DNA of 64,000 bases, taken from contig NC_067113.1 of the NCBI RefSeq assembly GCF_021347895.1, positions 5,252,251 through 5,316,250 on the forward strand, in the 5' to 3' direction. The notes below the pieces were generated by a model. The model searched no databases and was not told where the DNA came from. It saw only the letters and a program-made list of their open reading frames with translations. This document shows positions 50,710 through 62,323 of the stretch, piece by piece; positions within the stretch are counted from its first letter, which is position 1, and each line of letters begins with the position of its first letter. Made by a program: the position numbers and the translations under genes. The stretch is from Acanthochromis polyacanthus. Taxonomy: Eukaryota; Chordata; Actinopteri; Pomacentridae.

Positions 50710-53137
50710 CAGGGGCGGCTGGTCAATAGAGGGGCGTAGGGCGCCGTCCCCTCTGTCTCACATCATGTAGAGTCCACAGCCCTTCCTGTGAAAGTTGGTC
50801 AATTTCTTCTCTAACCTAGCTGGATTCTCAGGATTTTTTTCAAGATTCCCAAGAGAACCAGTGTGCTGACAGAGTGGTGGCACACAGGCTTCCAAGAGCA
50901 AGCACAGTAGGTGGAACTTCCACAGCCGTGCTGTCAACCACTGTGTTTGAGCACAAAGATTGACCTCCTTCAGTGCTTCGAAACCATCAGGGACTCAGGT
51001 GACTTTGATCCTACCACTGTCCGTGAAGCTGGAGGTTTTGTGAGACTCCTGGAGGATGCTACCTTCTGCTTCTTCCTGGAGCTTTTCCACCGCATCATGC
51101 CTCATGTGGACATGCTCTACAGCCAACTCCAGAAGAGGTCCATCGATTTGGTCTTTTCCACAGAGTGATGCAGCATTTCACCGACAACGGCAGATGATCA
51201 GGTAAATACATTTGTATGTAACCATATTAAACCCTTATGCATCCTCTCACAAAAAGTGTCATACGCAGTACTATGGGACAAAAATGTCTAAGTCAAAACT
51301 GTAATAAAATTATTATATAATAATATCATTTTCCTCTTACATAGTTAGATTTTTAAACCATCAGTCCAAATAATAAAAGTTGTGATTGAACTGATCATTT
51401 TCAGAGTATTAACATTTTCTTTATTACCTTTAATTCCCAGTTCATTACATTATATCACGATTGTTTATTGTGAAAAAATAAAATAAACTGAGTTTTACCC
51501 AAACACTTAATGCTAAAGGAACTATTATAAACTAATGCCAGTCTTGGATGTATTAGTGATGAGTAGCAATGATGATTTTGACAATAATTTTGTTTCCATC
51601 ATTATTTATTTTGGATAATTTGTGTGAAATGAAAACTCACACTCTGTCATGTGCAACATCACATAACTGTAATAAAAAAAACGTCTGATTAATGTTAACC
51701 ATAATAAGTCATTATTATGATACTAATGGCTTATTTCTTTCTGTTTCCTGGCAACTAAAGTTTTATTTTTTTTTCTCTTCTGGGCTGGTCAGAGACTCCC
51801 TCCCTACTGTGAGTGAAGAACATCACAGCTGTGTGCCTCAGCAGCAGCTGCCAAGAAGCGCCACACACTGAGACCAGATGAACTACAGAGAATAGCTACA
51901 GAGGTGAGATCAAAGCTGAGGCTCTGGTAACTTAGTATCCTAGATTGTCTGTGACTGTTGTTCTTCCTGCTGTTATTATTATTTCTATAAATATGTGGAC
52001 GTTGTCTCTCCCCGAAGTTGATGAGTGGTGACCTGAACAATCCAAACTTTTCTCACCACTCATCAGGACACACAGCTTCATAAATAAATCTAATATCAAG
52101 TGGGCAGCGGTTCCTCCTGGCCTTAGCAATCTGAACAACATGGCTCCATGTAGCGCTGATAAACCTGCTGGACAAACTGCCACATGTAGATAGCAGGGCG
52201 TTTATGAAACACAGAATTCAACCACAACAGCTGCTAGTGCATACACATATGTCAGCAACAATAATTGCTTATCTGTGTTGAATTAACACTGTATTCAAGG
52301 CTGAAGTCTGTTATTTTCCTCTGTAAAGTAACATGTTTGAAACCTGGTAAATTAAAGATAGACATGAGGGTGTCCACAACCATATTCCCAAACCTCCAAT
52401 TACTCCAATAAAGTATATGCTTTCTGTTGTAGATAAACATTTTCCAAATAAGATTCAATAATATGACATGACCTGAATGTGTTGTATGGTCTTTTAAAGT
52501 TTATAATCATAGTAAGCTGTTATGTGAACAATTGGACAAGACACTTTTATGTAGGTTCTGTGTGATATAATGTGTGTCTTTCTTTATAGGTTTGTGACAC
52601 AATCCTGGGCCATGCAAAAGAGAGGTTTGCCTTCACCAAACACCTAATCAGTGCTACACTGCTTCAAGGAGACAGATTCCAGGAGTACGACAGCCAGTTC
52701 CCTGAAGCAGCGCTCAACACCACCATGGAGGCCTATCCAATGCTGAACAAGGGCAAGCTGAAAACTGAACTGTCGCTCATCTTCAGCAACACAGAGTTCA
52801 GGAGTTGCAATGGTGCTGTGGCTCTGTACCAGCTCTTCATGAGCAACAATCTTCAGGACACCTTCTCAGAGACTGTGTCTCTCCTGAAGATCCTCATCAC
52901 GACTCCAATGACGACAGCTGAATCTGAGAGGTGCTTCTCAACACTAAAAAGAATCAAGACCTTCCTCAGGAACACGATGTGCAGGATCGTCTTAATGCAC
53001 TGGCCATGCTCTCTATGGAAAAGAAACTTGTCAGGGAGACCCCAGATTTTAACCATAGAGTCATTGAGAAATTTGCATGTCTAAAGACAGAAGAGCAAAA
53101 CTTGCATACAAAAAATAACACAGAGAGGTGCGGGCTT
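50710..53137 (+). mobile_element. ZMYM1-like hAT transposon, truncated
   Basis: The left end CAGGGGCGGCTGGTCAATAG is the typical start of this fish hAT group. It carries the C-terminal half of the transposase with two recognisable introns. The N-terminal half is deleted and the right inverted end is not seen; a MITE begins at 53138. Confidence 0.75.
50890..53120 (+). pseudogene. ZMYM1-like hAT transposase, C-terminal half with introns
   Basis: Exon 1 (to 51201) reads DLLQCFETIRDSGDFDPTTV and LELFHRIMPHVDMLYSQLQK. Intron 1 is 51202-51792 (GTAAAT...GTCAG). Exon 2 (51793-51903) begins RDSLPTVSEEHHSCVPQQQ. Intron 2 is 51904-52589 (GTGAGA...TTATAG). Exon 3 reads VCDTILGHAKERFAFTKHL and contains the hAT dimerisation box LITTPMTTAESERCFSTLKR (about 52890-52950), then the C-terminus DRLNALAMLSMEKKLV. 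Frameshifts or stops near 50940, 51165 and 52975, plus loss of the zinc finger, make it inactive. Confidence 0.82.
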
Positions 53138-53660
53138 CCCAGATAGCAAACTATGGGTGAATCAATGTTGAATCTATGTTGAGACCTAACGTCGAAATTA
53201 TACAGAAAGCGCAAGGTTGATAAAATGTTGAGTCAACGTTTGCTTTTCAACCATAAATCACACTTTACTCAGATAGCAAAAGATGTTAAATCAATGTTGA
53301 ATTCGGGTTAAGAAGGTTGAATTGTGGTTACGGTTGAAGACTGATGGTTGGATCAACGTTGATTCAACAACATTTTGTCAACATTGAAGTTTGTGTTTAA
53401 AAGATACCATTGAATCTACATTGTATTTTGGTTTAATTAAAATGTTTGACAGGTCAATGTTTAATTAATGTTGAATCTATGTTTGCAAACATGTAATCTA
53501 TGTAAATGTTTAATTAATGTTGAATCTATGTTTGCAAACATGTAATCTATGTAAGCAAACGTTGACTCAACATTTTATCAACCTTGCGCTTTCTGTATAA
53601 TTTCTACGTTAGGTCTCAACATAGATTCAGCATTGATTCACCCATAGTTTGCTATCTGGG
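53138..53660. mobile_element. MITE with long TIRs
   Basis: The 523-bp element starts CCCAGATAGCAAACTATGGG and ends as its inverse. The inverted arms run about 110 bp (including AGACCTAACGT and GCGCAAGGTTGATAAAATG) with few differences. The centre has two exact 49-bp tandem copies at 53456-53504 and 53505-53553. Non-coding. Target duplication not resolved. Confidence 0.85.
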
Positions 53661-54469
53661 ATTTAATCTCTAAAATGTGAGGATTTACTTTTTTGTAATT
53701 TAATAATGTAAATAGAAATGTTAGTTGACACAAGTGGCACTTTAGACTGAAAGCCTGTTGATTTTCATATGTTCTGAAATCTGAGGAATTACTGTTTTTC
53801 TTTATTTTCCTTGTAAAAATTTAATGTTAGTTGACAGAAGCACTTTGGGCTCAAAGCCTAAGATAAGATAGGTTTTATTTGTCACATGCACAGTTATACA
53901 TAGTATAATGCCTAATGGTTTCAGTATATTTTTTTTCAGGCAAAGTGACAAATTTTTATTGCTTTGATCTTAAATTCAGATTGCTGTTTCTCATTGTCAT
54001 GTAAGGTTGTTAATGTAAAAGTTAGCTCACAGAGCACTGTCTGCTTAAGTCTTATAGTATGTTTTTGGGAACAAATGTCCATTTGTTTTGTTTATTTGAG
54101 TATGTAAATATAAATATGTGTTCCAAAATATTTTGCTGGACAGAGGAAGCAACTTGGCACTCTTTGAGCTGGAAAAACTGAATTGTTCTTTTCTTAACTT
54201 TTGAAGTAAAAAAAATAGATTTGCATATTTATACATTCTTAATTTGTTTAATTATAGAAAAGGAGATTTTAAGGGTTTGTGTGTAACCAATTATACTTAT
54301 CCGGAGCAAATCATATCAAACACTGGGGAGATAAATTCAGATTCACTAGCTGGTAACATTACGTGCATTTAATTGTCTATTTGACTCAGCAGTAGTGCTT
54401 AGGTGTACCCTGCGTTAGTGGTGCATAGTAATAGCCATACCCACAGAGAGAACAAAATACAAACTATAT
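53661..54469. other. No gene recognised
   Basis: Possibly 3' UTR of the hAT: a TTAGTTGACA...GCACTTT motif occurs twice (53720 and 53828). No coding signal. Confidence 0.4.
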
Positions 54470-54845
54470 GAAAAGGAAGAGTGACAGTTAGTGATCTGAA
54501 ATACTAGTATAACTGTAGAGTAGAGCAGAGGAGCCCAGTGCATCATGGGAATCCCCCGGCAGTCTAAGCCTATAGCAGCATAACTCAGGGACAACTCAGG
54601 TGATCCTGAGCAGCCCTAACTATAAGCTTTATCAAATAGGAATGTTTTAAGCCTAATCTTAAAAGCAGAGAGGGTGTCAGCCTCCCAAACATAAACTAGA
54701 AGCTGATTCCATGACAGAGGAGCTGAAAACTGATGGTTCTGTCTCCCTGTCTCCCTGCTTCTGGAAACTCTGCTAACCACAAGTAAACCTGCAGTCTGAG
54801 AGTGATAATATGGTCGTTAGGATAAGCTGGAGCTTGGTCATTAAA
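54470..54845 (+). repeat. Interspersed repeat (ATATAGCG family), internal part
   Basis: Contains CATCATGGGAATCCCCCGGC, CCCTAACTATAAGCTTTATC, AAGCCTAATCTTAAAAGCAG and AAGTAAACCTGCAGTCTGAG, a block abundant in teleost genomes and linked with the 43588 sequence. Confidence 0.7.
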
Positions 54846-55121
54846 ACTTGTGTGGTCAAAAAATTACCCATCCATTATGTTTAATAGCATAGAAAACCCC
54901 TCAAATGACCTTTTTTTCAACTTGAAATTCGATGACTTTTACAAAAGTGACCCCAGCATTAAAAAAAAAGTGAAACATTGTCTTTGTTTATATTTTCATT
55001 GGAGCTGTACATCAACAGGGCACAAAGACTGTCTTTGGGCCATTTTTGACCCAGCAGTTAAAAGTCAGTGGACTGAAACACACCCCCACATCTAAAACCA
55101 CAAAAACATAATTAAAAGCTC

Positions 55122-55509
55122 AAATTTACAGATTATTGTCATTGGTCAAGATTCTAGAATGTTGTCACAAGTTAACATTCTAGAATGATGTCATAGCTCA
55201 ATATTCTAGAACGGTGTCATTGGTAAAGATTCTAGAATGATGTCATATTTTAAGATTCTAGAATGATGTCATAGCTCATTGTCTGGAAAGTTGTCAAAAA
55301 TCATCAACCTAGAATGTTGTCATAGCTCAAGATTCTAGAATGCTGTCACAGCTCAAAGTTCTGGATTATTGTCATAGGTCAAGATTCTAGAATGCTGTCA
55401 CAGCTCAAAGTTCTGGATTATTGTCATAGGTCAAGATTCTAGAATGTTGTTGTAGGTGAAGATTTTACAATGATGTCATACATCAACATTCTAGAATGCC
55501 ATAGCTCAA
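55122..55509 (+). repeat. TTCTAGAA minisatellite, left part
   Basis: Tandem, imperfect units of about 27-30 bp of the form GATTCTAGAATGATGTCATAGCTCAA. I count nine perfect TTCTAGAA palindromes plus decayed units. A longer period of about 53 bp is visible where the CTGGATTATTGTCAT variant alternates (55320-55440). A Tigger interrupts the array at 55510-55511. Confidence 0.9.
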
Positions 55510-55825
55510 TACAGTGGTACCTCAACTTACGAACGTCTCTACATACGGAATTTTCAGGTTACGACACGCCTCAACGGGAAAATATTGCCTCTTGTTACGA
55601 AAGAAATTTCAGGATACAAAGGGCAAAAATACAGTACGCGCCCAGAGTTTACCGAACGTAAACATACTTGTAGCTGCTCTGCCATTGGCTATCGCCTAGC
55701 ATCTTCCTGGCATCCCATTGGCTAGGAGAGACCTCTATGTGTGTATCCCGGCATCCTCTTCGTTTTCCCGTCGGGCCACAAAGTGTTCGGACAGTTTTAC
55801 GTGTGTGTATTAACTTTTATTCACT

Positions 55826-58096
55826 ATGGACCCCAAGAAAGTGATGGAGAAAAGTGGAAAAGAAGAAAAGAAGAAGAGAGTTTTTTTTGTCCATACAAAC
55901 AAAGCAAGAGATAATAGAAAAGTATGAAAAAGGGATGCGTTTGGTTGATCTCGCCAAAGAATATGGCCGTAATACATCTACGATCGGCACGGTATTAAAA
56001 CAAAAGGAAGCCCTAAAAGCTACGACTCCTTCCAAAGGCCTCTCTGTCATTTTGAAGAGGAGGTCGGCAGTGAACGATGAGATGGAGAGGTTGTTACTCG
56101 TGTGGATAAAGGAGAAAGAGATAGCTGGTGACACAGTGACCGAGGCCATAATTTGCGAAAAGGCAACCGCCATCTGTAATGACCTCGTGAAGGAGGATGC
56201 AGGCGAGGGAACTTCGGAGCAAGAAATACATCAGGAGTTTAAGGCATCGCGTGGGTGGTTCAAGAAGTTCAAAAGGAGGACTGGAATTCACTCTGTTCTT
56301 CGGCATGGCGAGGCATGTAGCGCCGACCACAAAGCGGCCGACAAATTTGTGTGAAAATTCAAACAATTGGTGATTGATGAAGGCTACATTGCACAGCAAG
56401 TTTTTAATTGTGATGAGAAGGGCCTTTTTTGGAAAAAGATGCCTTGCCATACCTTCATCACAGTAGAAGAGAAGAAAATACCAGGCCACAAGCCCATGAA
56501 GGACCACCTTACGCTTGCCCTTTGTGCCAATGCCAGTGGGGATTTCAAAATCAAGCCCCTGCTGGTGTACCACTCCGAAAATCCCAGAGCTTTCAAGGCT
56601 CACAAAATATTACAAGGAAAAACTTCAGGTGCTATGGAGAGCCAATGCCAAGGCCTGGGTCACCCGACAATTTTTTGTTGAGTGGGTCAATTTGGTTTTT
56701 GGCCCTGCTGTTAAGAGGTACCTAGAGGAGAACAATCTCCCCTTCAAGTGCCTCCTCATTCTCGATAATGCCTCTGCCCACCTGCCCAGCCTCGAAGATG
56801 ATATCCTGGAGGAGTCCTCGTTTATTAAGGTGCTGTACCTCCCATCTAACACCAACTCTAGCCTCCAGCCCATGGAGCAACAAGTCATTTCAAACTTTGA
56901 GAAACTCTACACAAAACACCTATTCAAGAGGTGTTTCAACATCACTGAAAACACCCAGCTTACCCTTCGTGAGTTTTGGAAGCAGCACTTCCATATTGTT
57001 GTTTGCCTCAAGATAATCGACATGGCTTGGCAGGAGGTGACCAGATGTAACCTTAACCCTAGGTACACCTACTAATTTGCATAGGAATTTCAAGAATGTC
57101 CGACGACTGCAAACGTGATTATACAAACACTATACGCCGATGGAAAGCTTAGATTCTCATGAATCCGCCGGTATAAACCACTTTCAGATGTGATTACCAC
57201 AGCGGGTGAGAAAAACACATTTGTCCGACAAAAACGAATATTCATCCATCCGTTCTCTATACACGGCTTCAACGCACACAGCGCGACTCACATTTCCGGG
57301 TTCATTATTACACACAGAAATAAAGATTCCACAAAAAACGGCCATAATCCAACCTTTTACATCCAGACAACACAAGGCAGTAAACTATTTTGTCAAAAAC
57401 ATGTCCTGAAGTCGGTATAAAAATCCACGAATCGGTCGTTTTCAAGGAAATGCACCTTGCGATGCGTGTCCAATATTCCCTGTATTTTTCCGTCATTTTT
57501 TTAAATTTAAAAATAGAATATTAGCGATTTTTTGTACTGAAAACGGCTGGAATTGACTGAAGCTTAAAGGTTTCATGCAGCTTGGAGAAAGCTGTGGCCT
57601 GATGCTGTTGTCCCACGAGATTTTGAGGGGTTCGAGGTGGAGAGTGAAGTTGAGCCTGACGTTGACGAAATTATTTCACTGGGAAAGGGCATGGGTCTTG
57701 AGGTTAATGATGAGGACATCAACGAGTTGATTCAGGAGCACAACAAGGAGCTTTTGACGAAGAAGCTGAAGGCAATGCAACACACAGCAGTGCAGGAGGA
57801 GTTCAGAAAGGACGAGGAGGAGGCAGCCATTATTCCATCAGCCCGAATAAAAGACATTTTAGGAAAATTCCATGAAGTTTCGAAATTTGTTGAAAAGAAT
57901 CACCCAGAAAAAGTGTTCACTAGTCGGGCTATCGCTCACTATGATGATGTTTGTCTTGCACATTTTTGAAGGATTGTTAAAAGCCGACAAAAGCAAATGT
58001 CCTTGGATCGGATTCTTTACAAAACGTCAGGCAAAAACTACTGCTAAAAGAAAATATGAACTAAAGAAGGCAAAAGGTGGCAACGATTGCAGTTAA
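55826..58096 (+). pseudogene. Tigger transposase (CENP-B-like), broken
   Basis: The start MDPKKVMEKSGKE is at 55826, with an early frameshift near 55865. The pipsqueak-type helix-turn-helix is TKQEIIEKYEKGMRLVDLAK. The CENP-B-type domain is RLLLVWIKEKEIAGDTVTEA and GWFKKFKRRTGIHSVLRHGE. The DDE_1 core has NCDEKGLFWKKMP (first Asp, about 56410) and LLILDNASAHLPS (second Asp, about 56755). At the third site the sequence is SSLQPMEQQVI, Glu where Tigger usually has Asp. A stop lies at 56352, a frameshift at about 56620, the MITE at 57057, and a frameshift near 57900 before SRQKQMSLDRI-like tail sequence. Not functional. Confidence 0.85.
57057..57570 (+). mobile_element. PiggyBac-type MITE, copy 3
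   Basis: Follows TTAA (57053-57056). It is highly similar to copy 1 (for example TTTCAGATGTGATTACCACA and GAAAACGGCTGGAATTGACT) but has lost about 30 bp including the 20-bp palindrome near the left end. The right end reads AAAGG then TTTC instead of AAAGGG-TTAA, so it is decayed or imprecise there. It lies in the Tigger transposase. Confidence 0.85.
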
Positions 58097-58352
58097 AGGT
58101 AAATGAACATAATTTTTATTCTTTATTTTTTTACATTATGTACAACTCTCATTTTATGTTTATTGTGCAGTAATCTAATTGTAACATGTATTTGTTACAT
58201 GTTTTGATGCATTTTTTATTAGCCCCCGAAATTTGGTGGGCTTGGAACGGATTAGGGCATTTACATGGAAAACGCGTTTCTACTTACGGAATTTTAAGGT
58301 TACAAAACTACTTCCAGAACCAATTAATTTCGTAAGTAGAGGTACCACTGTA

Positions 58353-58555
58353 TTCTAAAATGATACGATTGGTCAAGATTCTAAAATGTCGCCACGGCTC
58401 AACATTTTACAATAATCTCATCGGTCAGGATTCTAGAATGATGTCATCAGTCATTATTCTAGGATGATGTCACAGCTTAATATTCTAGAATGATGTCATC
58501 GGGCAAAATTCTAGAATGATGTCATACCTCAAAGATCCAGATTATTGACTTAGGT
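58353..58555 (+). repeat. TTCTAGAA minisatellite, right part
   Basis: Continuation of the array after the Tigger: three perfect TTCTAGAA and several mutated units (TTCTAAAA, TTCTAGGA), again followed by TGATGTCAT. Units are more diverged than on the left. Confidence 0.88.
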
Positions 58556-58994
58556 ACTATTCGCACAGGACTACCAGGATTACCAGGACCTCTGGTAATT
58601 TGTGAATTACCGCAGGACGTATGTTTTTCTCGCGGTGCATTTGCACGGGATAAGCGAAGATTGTATTTTACTCAAATTTACTTACATTACTGCCCGGCTA
58701 TGATGTCAAATCTGTGCAGGTCACAACATCCACTGCAGTCATGTCCATCATAGACATATGATGTCCATGTGCAAAGTGGCTGGCCACTACTCGCAAAAAA
58801 AAAAAAAAAAAAAATACACCGGTTTAGTGAAGAAACATTAAAAATATCAAAATAGCTTTGTTTGTGACAAGGCAGCAAGTCTTTAACTATTAATTACAAA
58901 CATGCTTGTGTTTATCCCATCCTTCAGATGAACTGTTCTGTCCTGAAAGAAGTGAAAGAAACAGATTAAAGTCAAGAATTTGAAATATGTTTTG
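58556..58994. other. Possible transposon terminus and A-run
   Basis: TTCGCACAGGACTACCAGG, then inverted TACCAGG/CCTGGTA-like motifs and CTCGCGGTGCATTTGCACGG (58566-58650), resemble the structured end of a DNA transposon, but the partner end was not found. An A-run is at 58796-58814. Confidence 0.3.
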
Positions 58995-60937
58995 TCAGAC
59001 AGCATATAGCATAATCATGGCCATGGCCCAGTGTTTTCCCTCCATGTATCTCCTGTGCTCCTTCCTGAGTCTTGATTCACCTGAATGCTCTTCTTCACTA
59101 GAACTTGAGCATCTCTTGTAACTTCTCTTGTATAGCTTCTTTGTTTTGAGTCTTGATTTAACAGAATCTTCTTCCTCACTCGAAAAAAAGATCCTCTTTA
59201 CTTCTGTCCCTGTTTTGAGTCTTGGTTCATTTGAATCTTCTCTGGAATGCGCACTTGCTTCTATGCCTTGCTTCTCTTTCTTTGCTCCAAATAACCCATC
59301 TGAGCCATTTTTTGATTCTGATGGCGTCTTTGGTCTTTGCTTCTGACTTCTTTCGATTAATCTGAGCTAGCCTCTGATGATGCTGGGACATACTCATCCG
59401 TGCTGTCGATAGTGGAAGGTGACAAATCGAAGGTGTACCCAAGCATTTCTTTGGTCAGCTACAATAGAACAGACATTTATTTTACATGGGGAATCAAAAG
59501 GAATGCAACAATTATCTTCTCTAAAAATGTACATGACAAGAAATTTATCTGTTGAGCTGATTATTCTGGGCCAATGCAAATAACATTTGACTACTGTGTC
59601 TGCCACTAAGAACTAACAATAAGCACGTACAACATGAGCTTTACTTACAAATACACTGTCTGTTCTTGTTAAGGGTGGAACCTCTATTTCATCTTCAATC
59701 TGCAAAAAATGTGAAGGGAAATTAGTTACATTTAAATTGAAGCATTTTGACATATTTAGAGGCAATTAAAGATTACTCAGATTTTTATTAATAATGTAAA
59801 TTATGCAAAAACTAAAGTCTGCAGGATAACTTGCGGAGCAATAGACAAACTTCAACAATCAGAATTGTTAATGCAAATTAGCAACAGCAAAAGGCTAGCT
59901 GGAAGTCAAGGCATATAAGTGTCTCTCAGCTCTGGAAATCGAAAGTTAGTTTCATGTGTTGAAACTAGATGGAGGTGGAAAGCTGATTGAGAGCTGAAGG
60001 CAAAGACTCCATGTCCTGTGATTTATACCATTTGACAAATATTAGCATCTAATATACATTATATAAATTAGGGTTGCAATGGAACTGAAATATTTTTTTC
60101 CTTTACACAGCTCCCTGAACTCTAAAAGACAAGAAGTCCACCTACATGTGGCACTGCATTGAGTTTGACAGACCAGTGATAAGAAACCATTGAATATGCT
60201 CCCCCCAACATCTTTTTTAACAAAGTTCAATAAATGCACAGTGTTTCCAAAGTCAGAGTAGTCAAGTAGTAAGTTAAAAATTGAGCTCAATATGGATTAA
60301 AATAATTGTGAATGTGTTTTTTGTACAATTGAGAAGCCCTACGAAGTCATCAAAATTAAATTTAATAAAGCCTTTCCACAACAGAAAACTAAAGAATAGC
60401 GAATAAGACATTCCCATGTCTTTAATGGTTTCTCACTGTACATCGTAATGTGCACATGGTGGGTATAAATGCCTTCACCATATATTATAATGCAGCGGCC
60501 TGAGTTTGATTTAAACGCAGGTCTTCTTTTGGTCATAACTGATCAGCATTTTGAAAAGCACAAGTGGATCACAGATTCCTTTCGTTCAGCTCAGAGTACT
60601 GTAGTGTTTTGACCCTTTGCAATGTTTGCAAAGATGCCACAAAGGTGACTTTCAAAAGAAGTCCACAGAAATTTTAAAGTGTGAGTGACACTGCATGTGA
60701 AGCCATGAATGTTTACTAATGAGACACAATATCTGTCATTTTGTGCTTTTGTTTGTCACTCTAATGTACATTATAAAATGGTGTCGTACAACTTACCACA
60801 GTGTTGAGTCTACCATCCAACAAGGTCCTTTCTCTCTCATCATTCAATCTTTCCATCTGAGCCTTCTCGTAGCGCCTCTCACACGCATCTTGATGTGCTT
60901 TGAGTTTCTTAAGGTGACTTGAGTAACGGGTCTGAGC
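58995..60937 (-). CDS. Spliced minus-strand gene fragment, unidentified
   Basis: Three exons in phase 0 on the minus strand. Exon A is 60937-60797 (47 codons), after TTTTTCTGTGTTTTGCAG and before GTAAGT; it is a charged helix (HLKKLKAHQDACERRYEKAQ). Exon B is 59699-59649 (17 codons, IEDEIEVPPLTRTDSVF), between TTTTTTGCAG and GTAAGT. Exon C is 59458-59357 (LTKEMLGYTFDLSPSTIDST then DEYVPASSEASSD and TAA), after TTCTATTGTAG. Below the stop another frame stays open to 58995 and encodes three Ser/Glu/Lys repeats such as SSEEEDSVKSRLKTKKLYKR. That suggests a single indel truncates a longer protein. No upstream exon was found. The product is unknown; it may be host or transposon cargo. Confidence 0.5.
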
Positions 60938-61868
60938 CTGCAAAACACAGAAAAATTAAGTTTTAAAATGTTTAGCGCTGTTGAGCCAAATTACTTTTTG
61001 GACATTTGTGCTTTATCAGACAGGAACAGAGCATGGGAGCAGAGGGTTTCTGAATGGAGAATATTTTTTTAAAAAGTTGCTTCCACAATAGGACTGGGCA
61101 GAGCAGAGGGACAGACGTCTGCAGACAGCTGCTGAAAGCCACACACTGTTCTGCACTGATCTGCATCCAGTTACTGTAGTTACTTTGTCACCGACAACTA
61201 GGGATGCATGTGACTGTTTAACCGTTAAGAAGTTTGACCGAGTAATACTATCGGTTAATTTATTTTATTCTATTAGATTTTTTTATTAGCTCCTCACTCT
61301 TCAGCCTAGTGTTTGGCTGCTCTTTGTATAAAAACAGTTGAACACGTGGCGATCTAGCCATCATCTGAGCATGAGCAGCTGAGTTAAAACACAGTGGATG
61401 TGGCTCTTTACAACTGTTGCAGCGCACGTGTGTTTTTTACAACAACAAAAACTATAAAACATTGTCAGTCTCCCTCTTAATCAACCATAGAGGAATGGGT
61501 TCCTGATCGGCACAAAACGACGGCACGGACACTCAAAATAGCGTTTTAATCTTATCAGTTAACTAGCATTGGTTATCAGTCAGAAAAAAATTTAAAATGT
61601 GTATCTCAACTGCTAACATATTCCAGTTTGGAGCCAATTGTTCAAATTGCAATTGAAGCGTCATCTCATCAGGCTCCAACATCAGAGGAAAAAACTGGAG
61701 GTTTATGAAATACGCATTTTCACGAAAAGCAGCAGATCATATTATTTCTCTAGAGTTAACATCTTTATCTTTAAGAATTATTGTTCAGTCACATAATACA
61801 CTACCACAGACTACTTACTATAAACATCAAAATAACAGCTCAAAATGTCTTCTGACACTCACCTATGC
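60938..61868. other. No further exon recognised
   Basis: No clear upstream exon of the minus-strand gene. Around 61200-61260 GTGACTGTTTAACCGTTAAG and CGGTTAATTTATTTTATT may be part of an old DNA element. Confidence 0.4.
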
Positions 61869-62323
61869 TGTCACGAAACGGGGTGTGTGAACCCATGCAG
61901 CAGGAGCAGACAGCAGGATGAATTTATAATGGTTTAATTAAATTAAGGAAAGAAGACAAAACAGAAACTCATCTTAAATAAAGCAGGAGGGGAGAGAGCA
62001 GGAGGGAGAACTAAACCGAATCTAATCAGTTAAGGGAGGACCAGAGGGCCGAGGTAAAAACTATAAAATAAACAGAACTAAACTAAACAAAGGGCGGACC
62101 CGAAGGCGGAGAAAAAACAAAACATAAACTAAACTAAATCAACGGGGAAGTGGCTTACGGATTGTCCAGAGTGCGTCGTGTAGCGGGGTGGATGGGTGAA
62201 TGATGCAGCGTCGGAGTGGTGGAGAGAGCCCGGCTTTATGCGGCGCTGATTGTTCATCCGCGGCGGCTGTGTTCACTGCACAGCCGCTCGTCATAAAACT
62301 AATGAGCCCAGGAGGGCATGACA
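61869..62323. mobile_element. Solo LTR
   Basis: The 455-bp segment begins TGTCACGAAACGGGG and ends GGAGGGCATGACA, so it has TGTCA...TGACA inverted ends. Flanks TATGC (61864-61868) and TGTGC (62324-62328) match at 4 of 5, consistent with a 5-bp duplication. On the minus strand a TATA-like CATAAAG precedes a GC-rich leader. No internal retroelement genes remain. Superfamily not determined. Confidence 0.6.

Larger units (their letters stand above)
55512..58350 (+). mobile_element. Tigger/pogo transposon in the minisatellite
   Basis: The ends are CAGTGGTACCTCAACTTACG and, inverted, CAGTGGTACCTCTACTTACG, with TA on both sides (55510-55511 and 58351-58352). Removing it rejoins the minisatellite. 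The host element is about 2.3 kb, a full-length size, plus the piggyBac-type MITE at 57057-57570. Confidence 0.92.

Noticed and set aside
55122..55509. CRISPR array
   Set aside because: The units are contiguous, variable and without distinct spacers, in a eukaryotic repeat context; it is a minisatellite.
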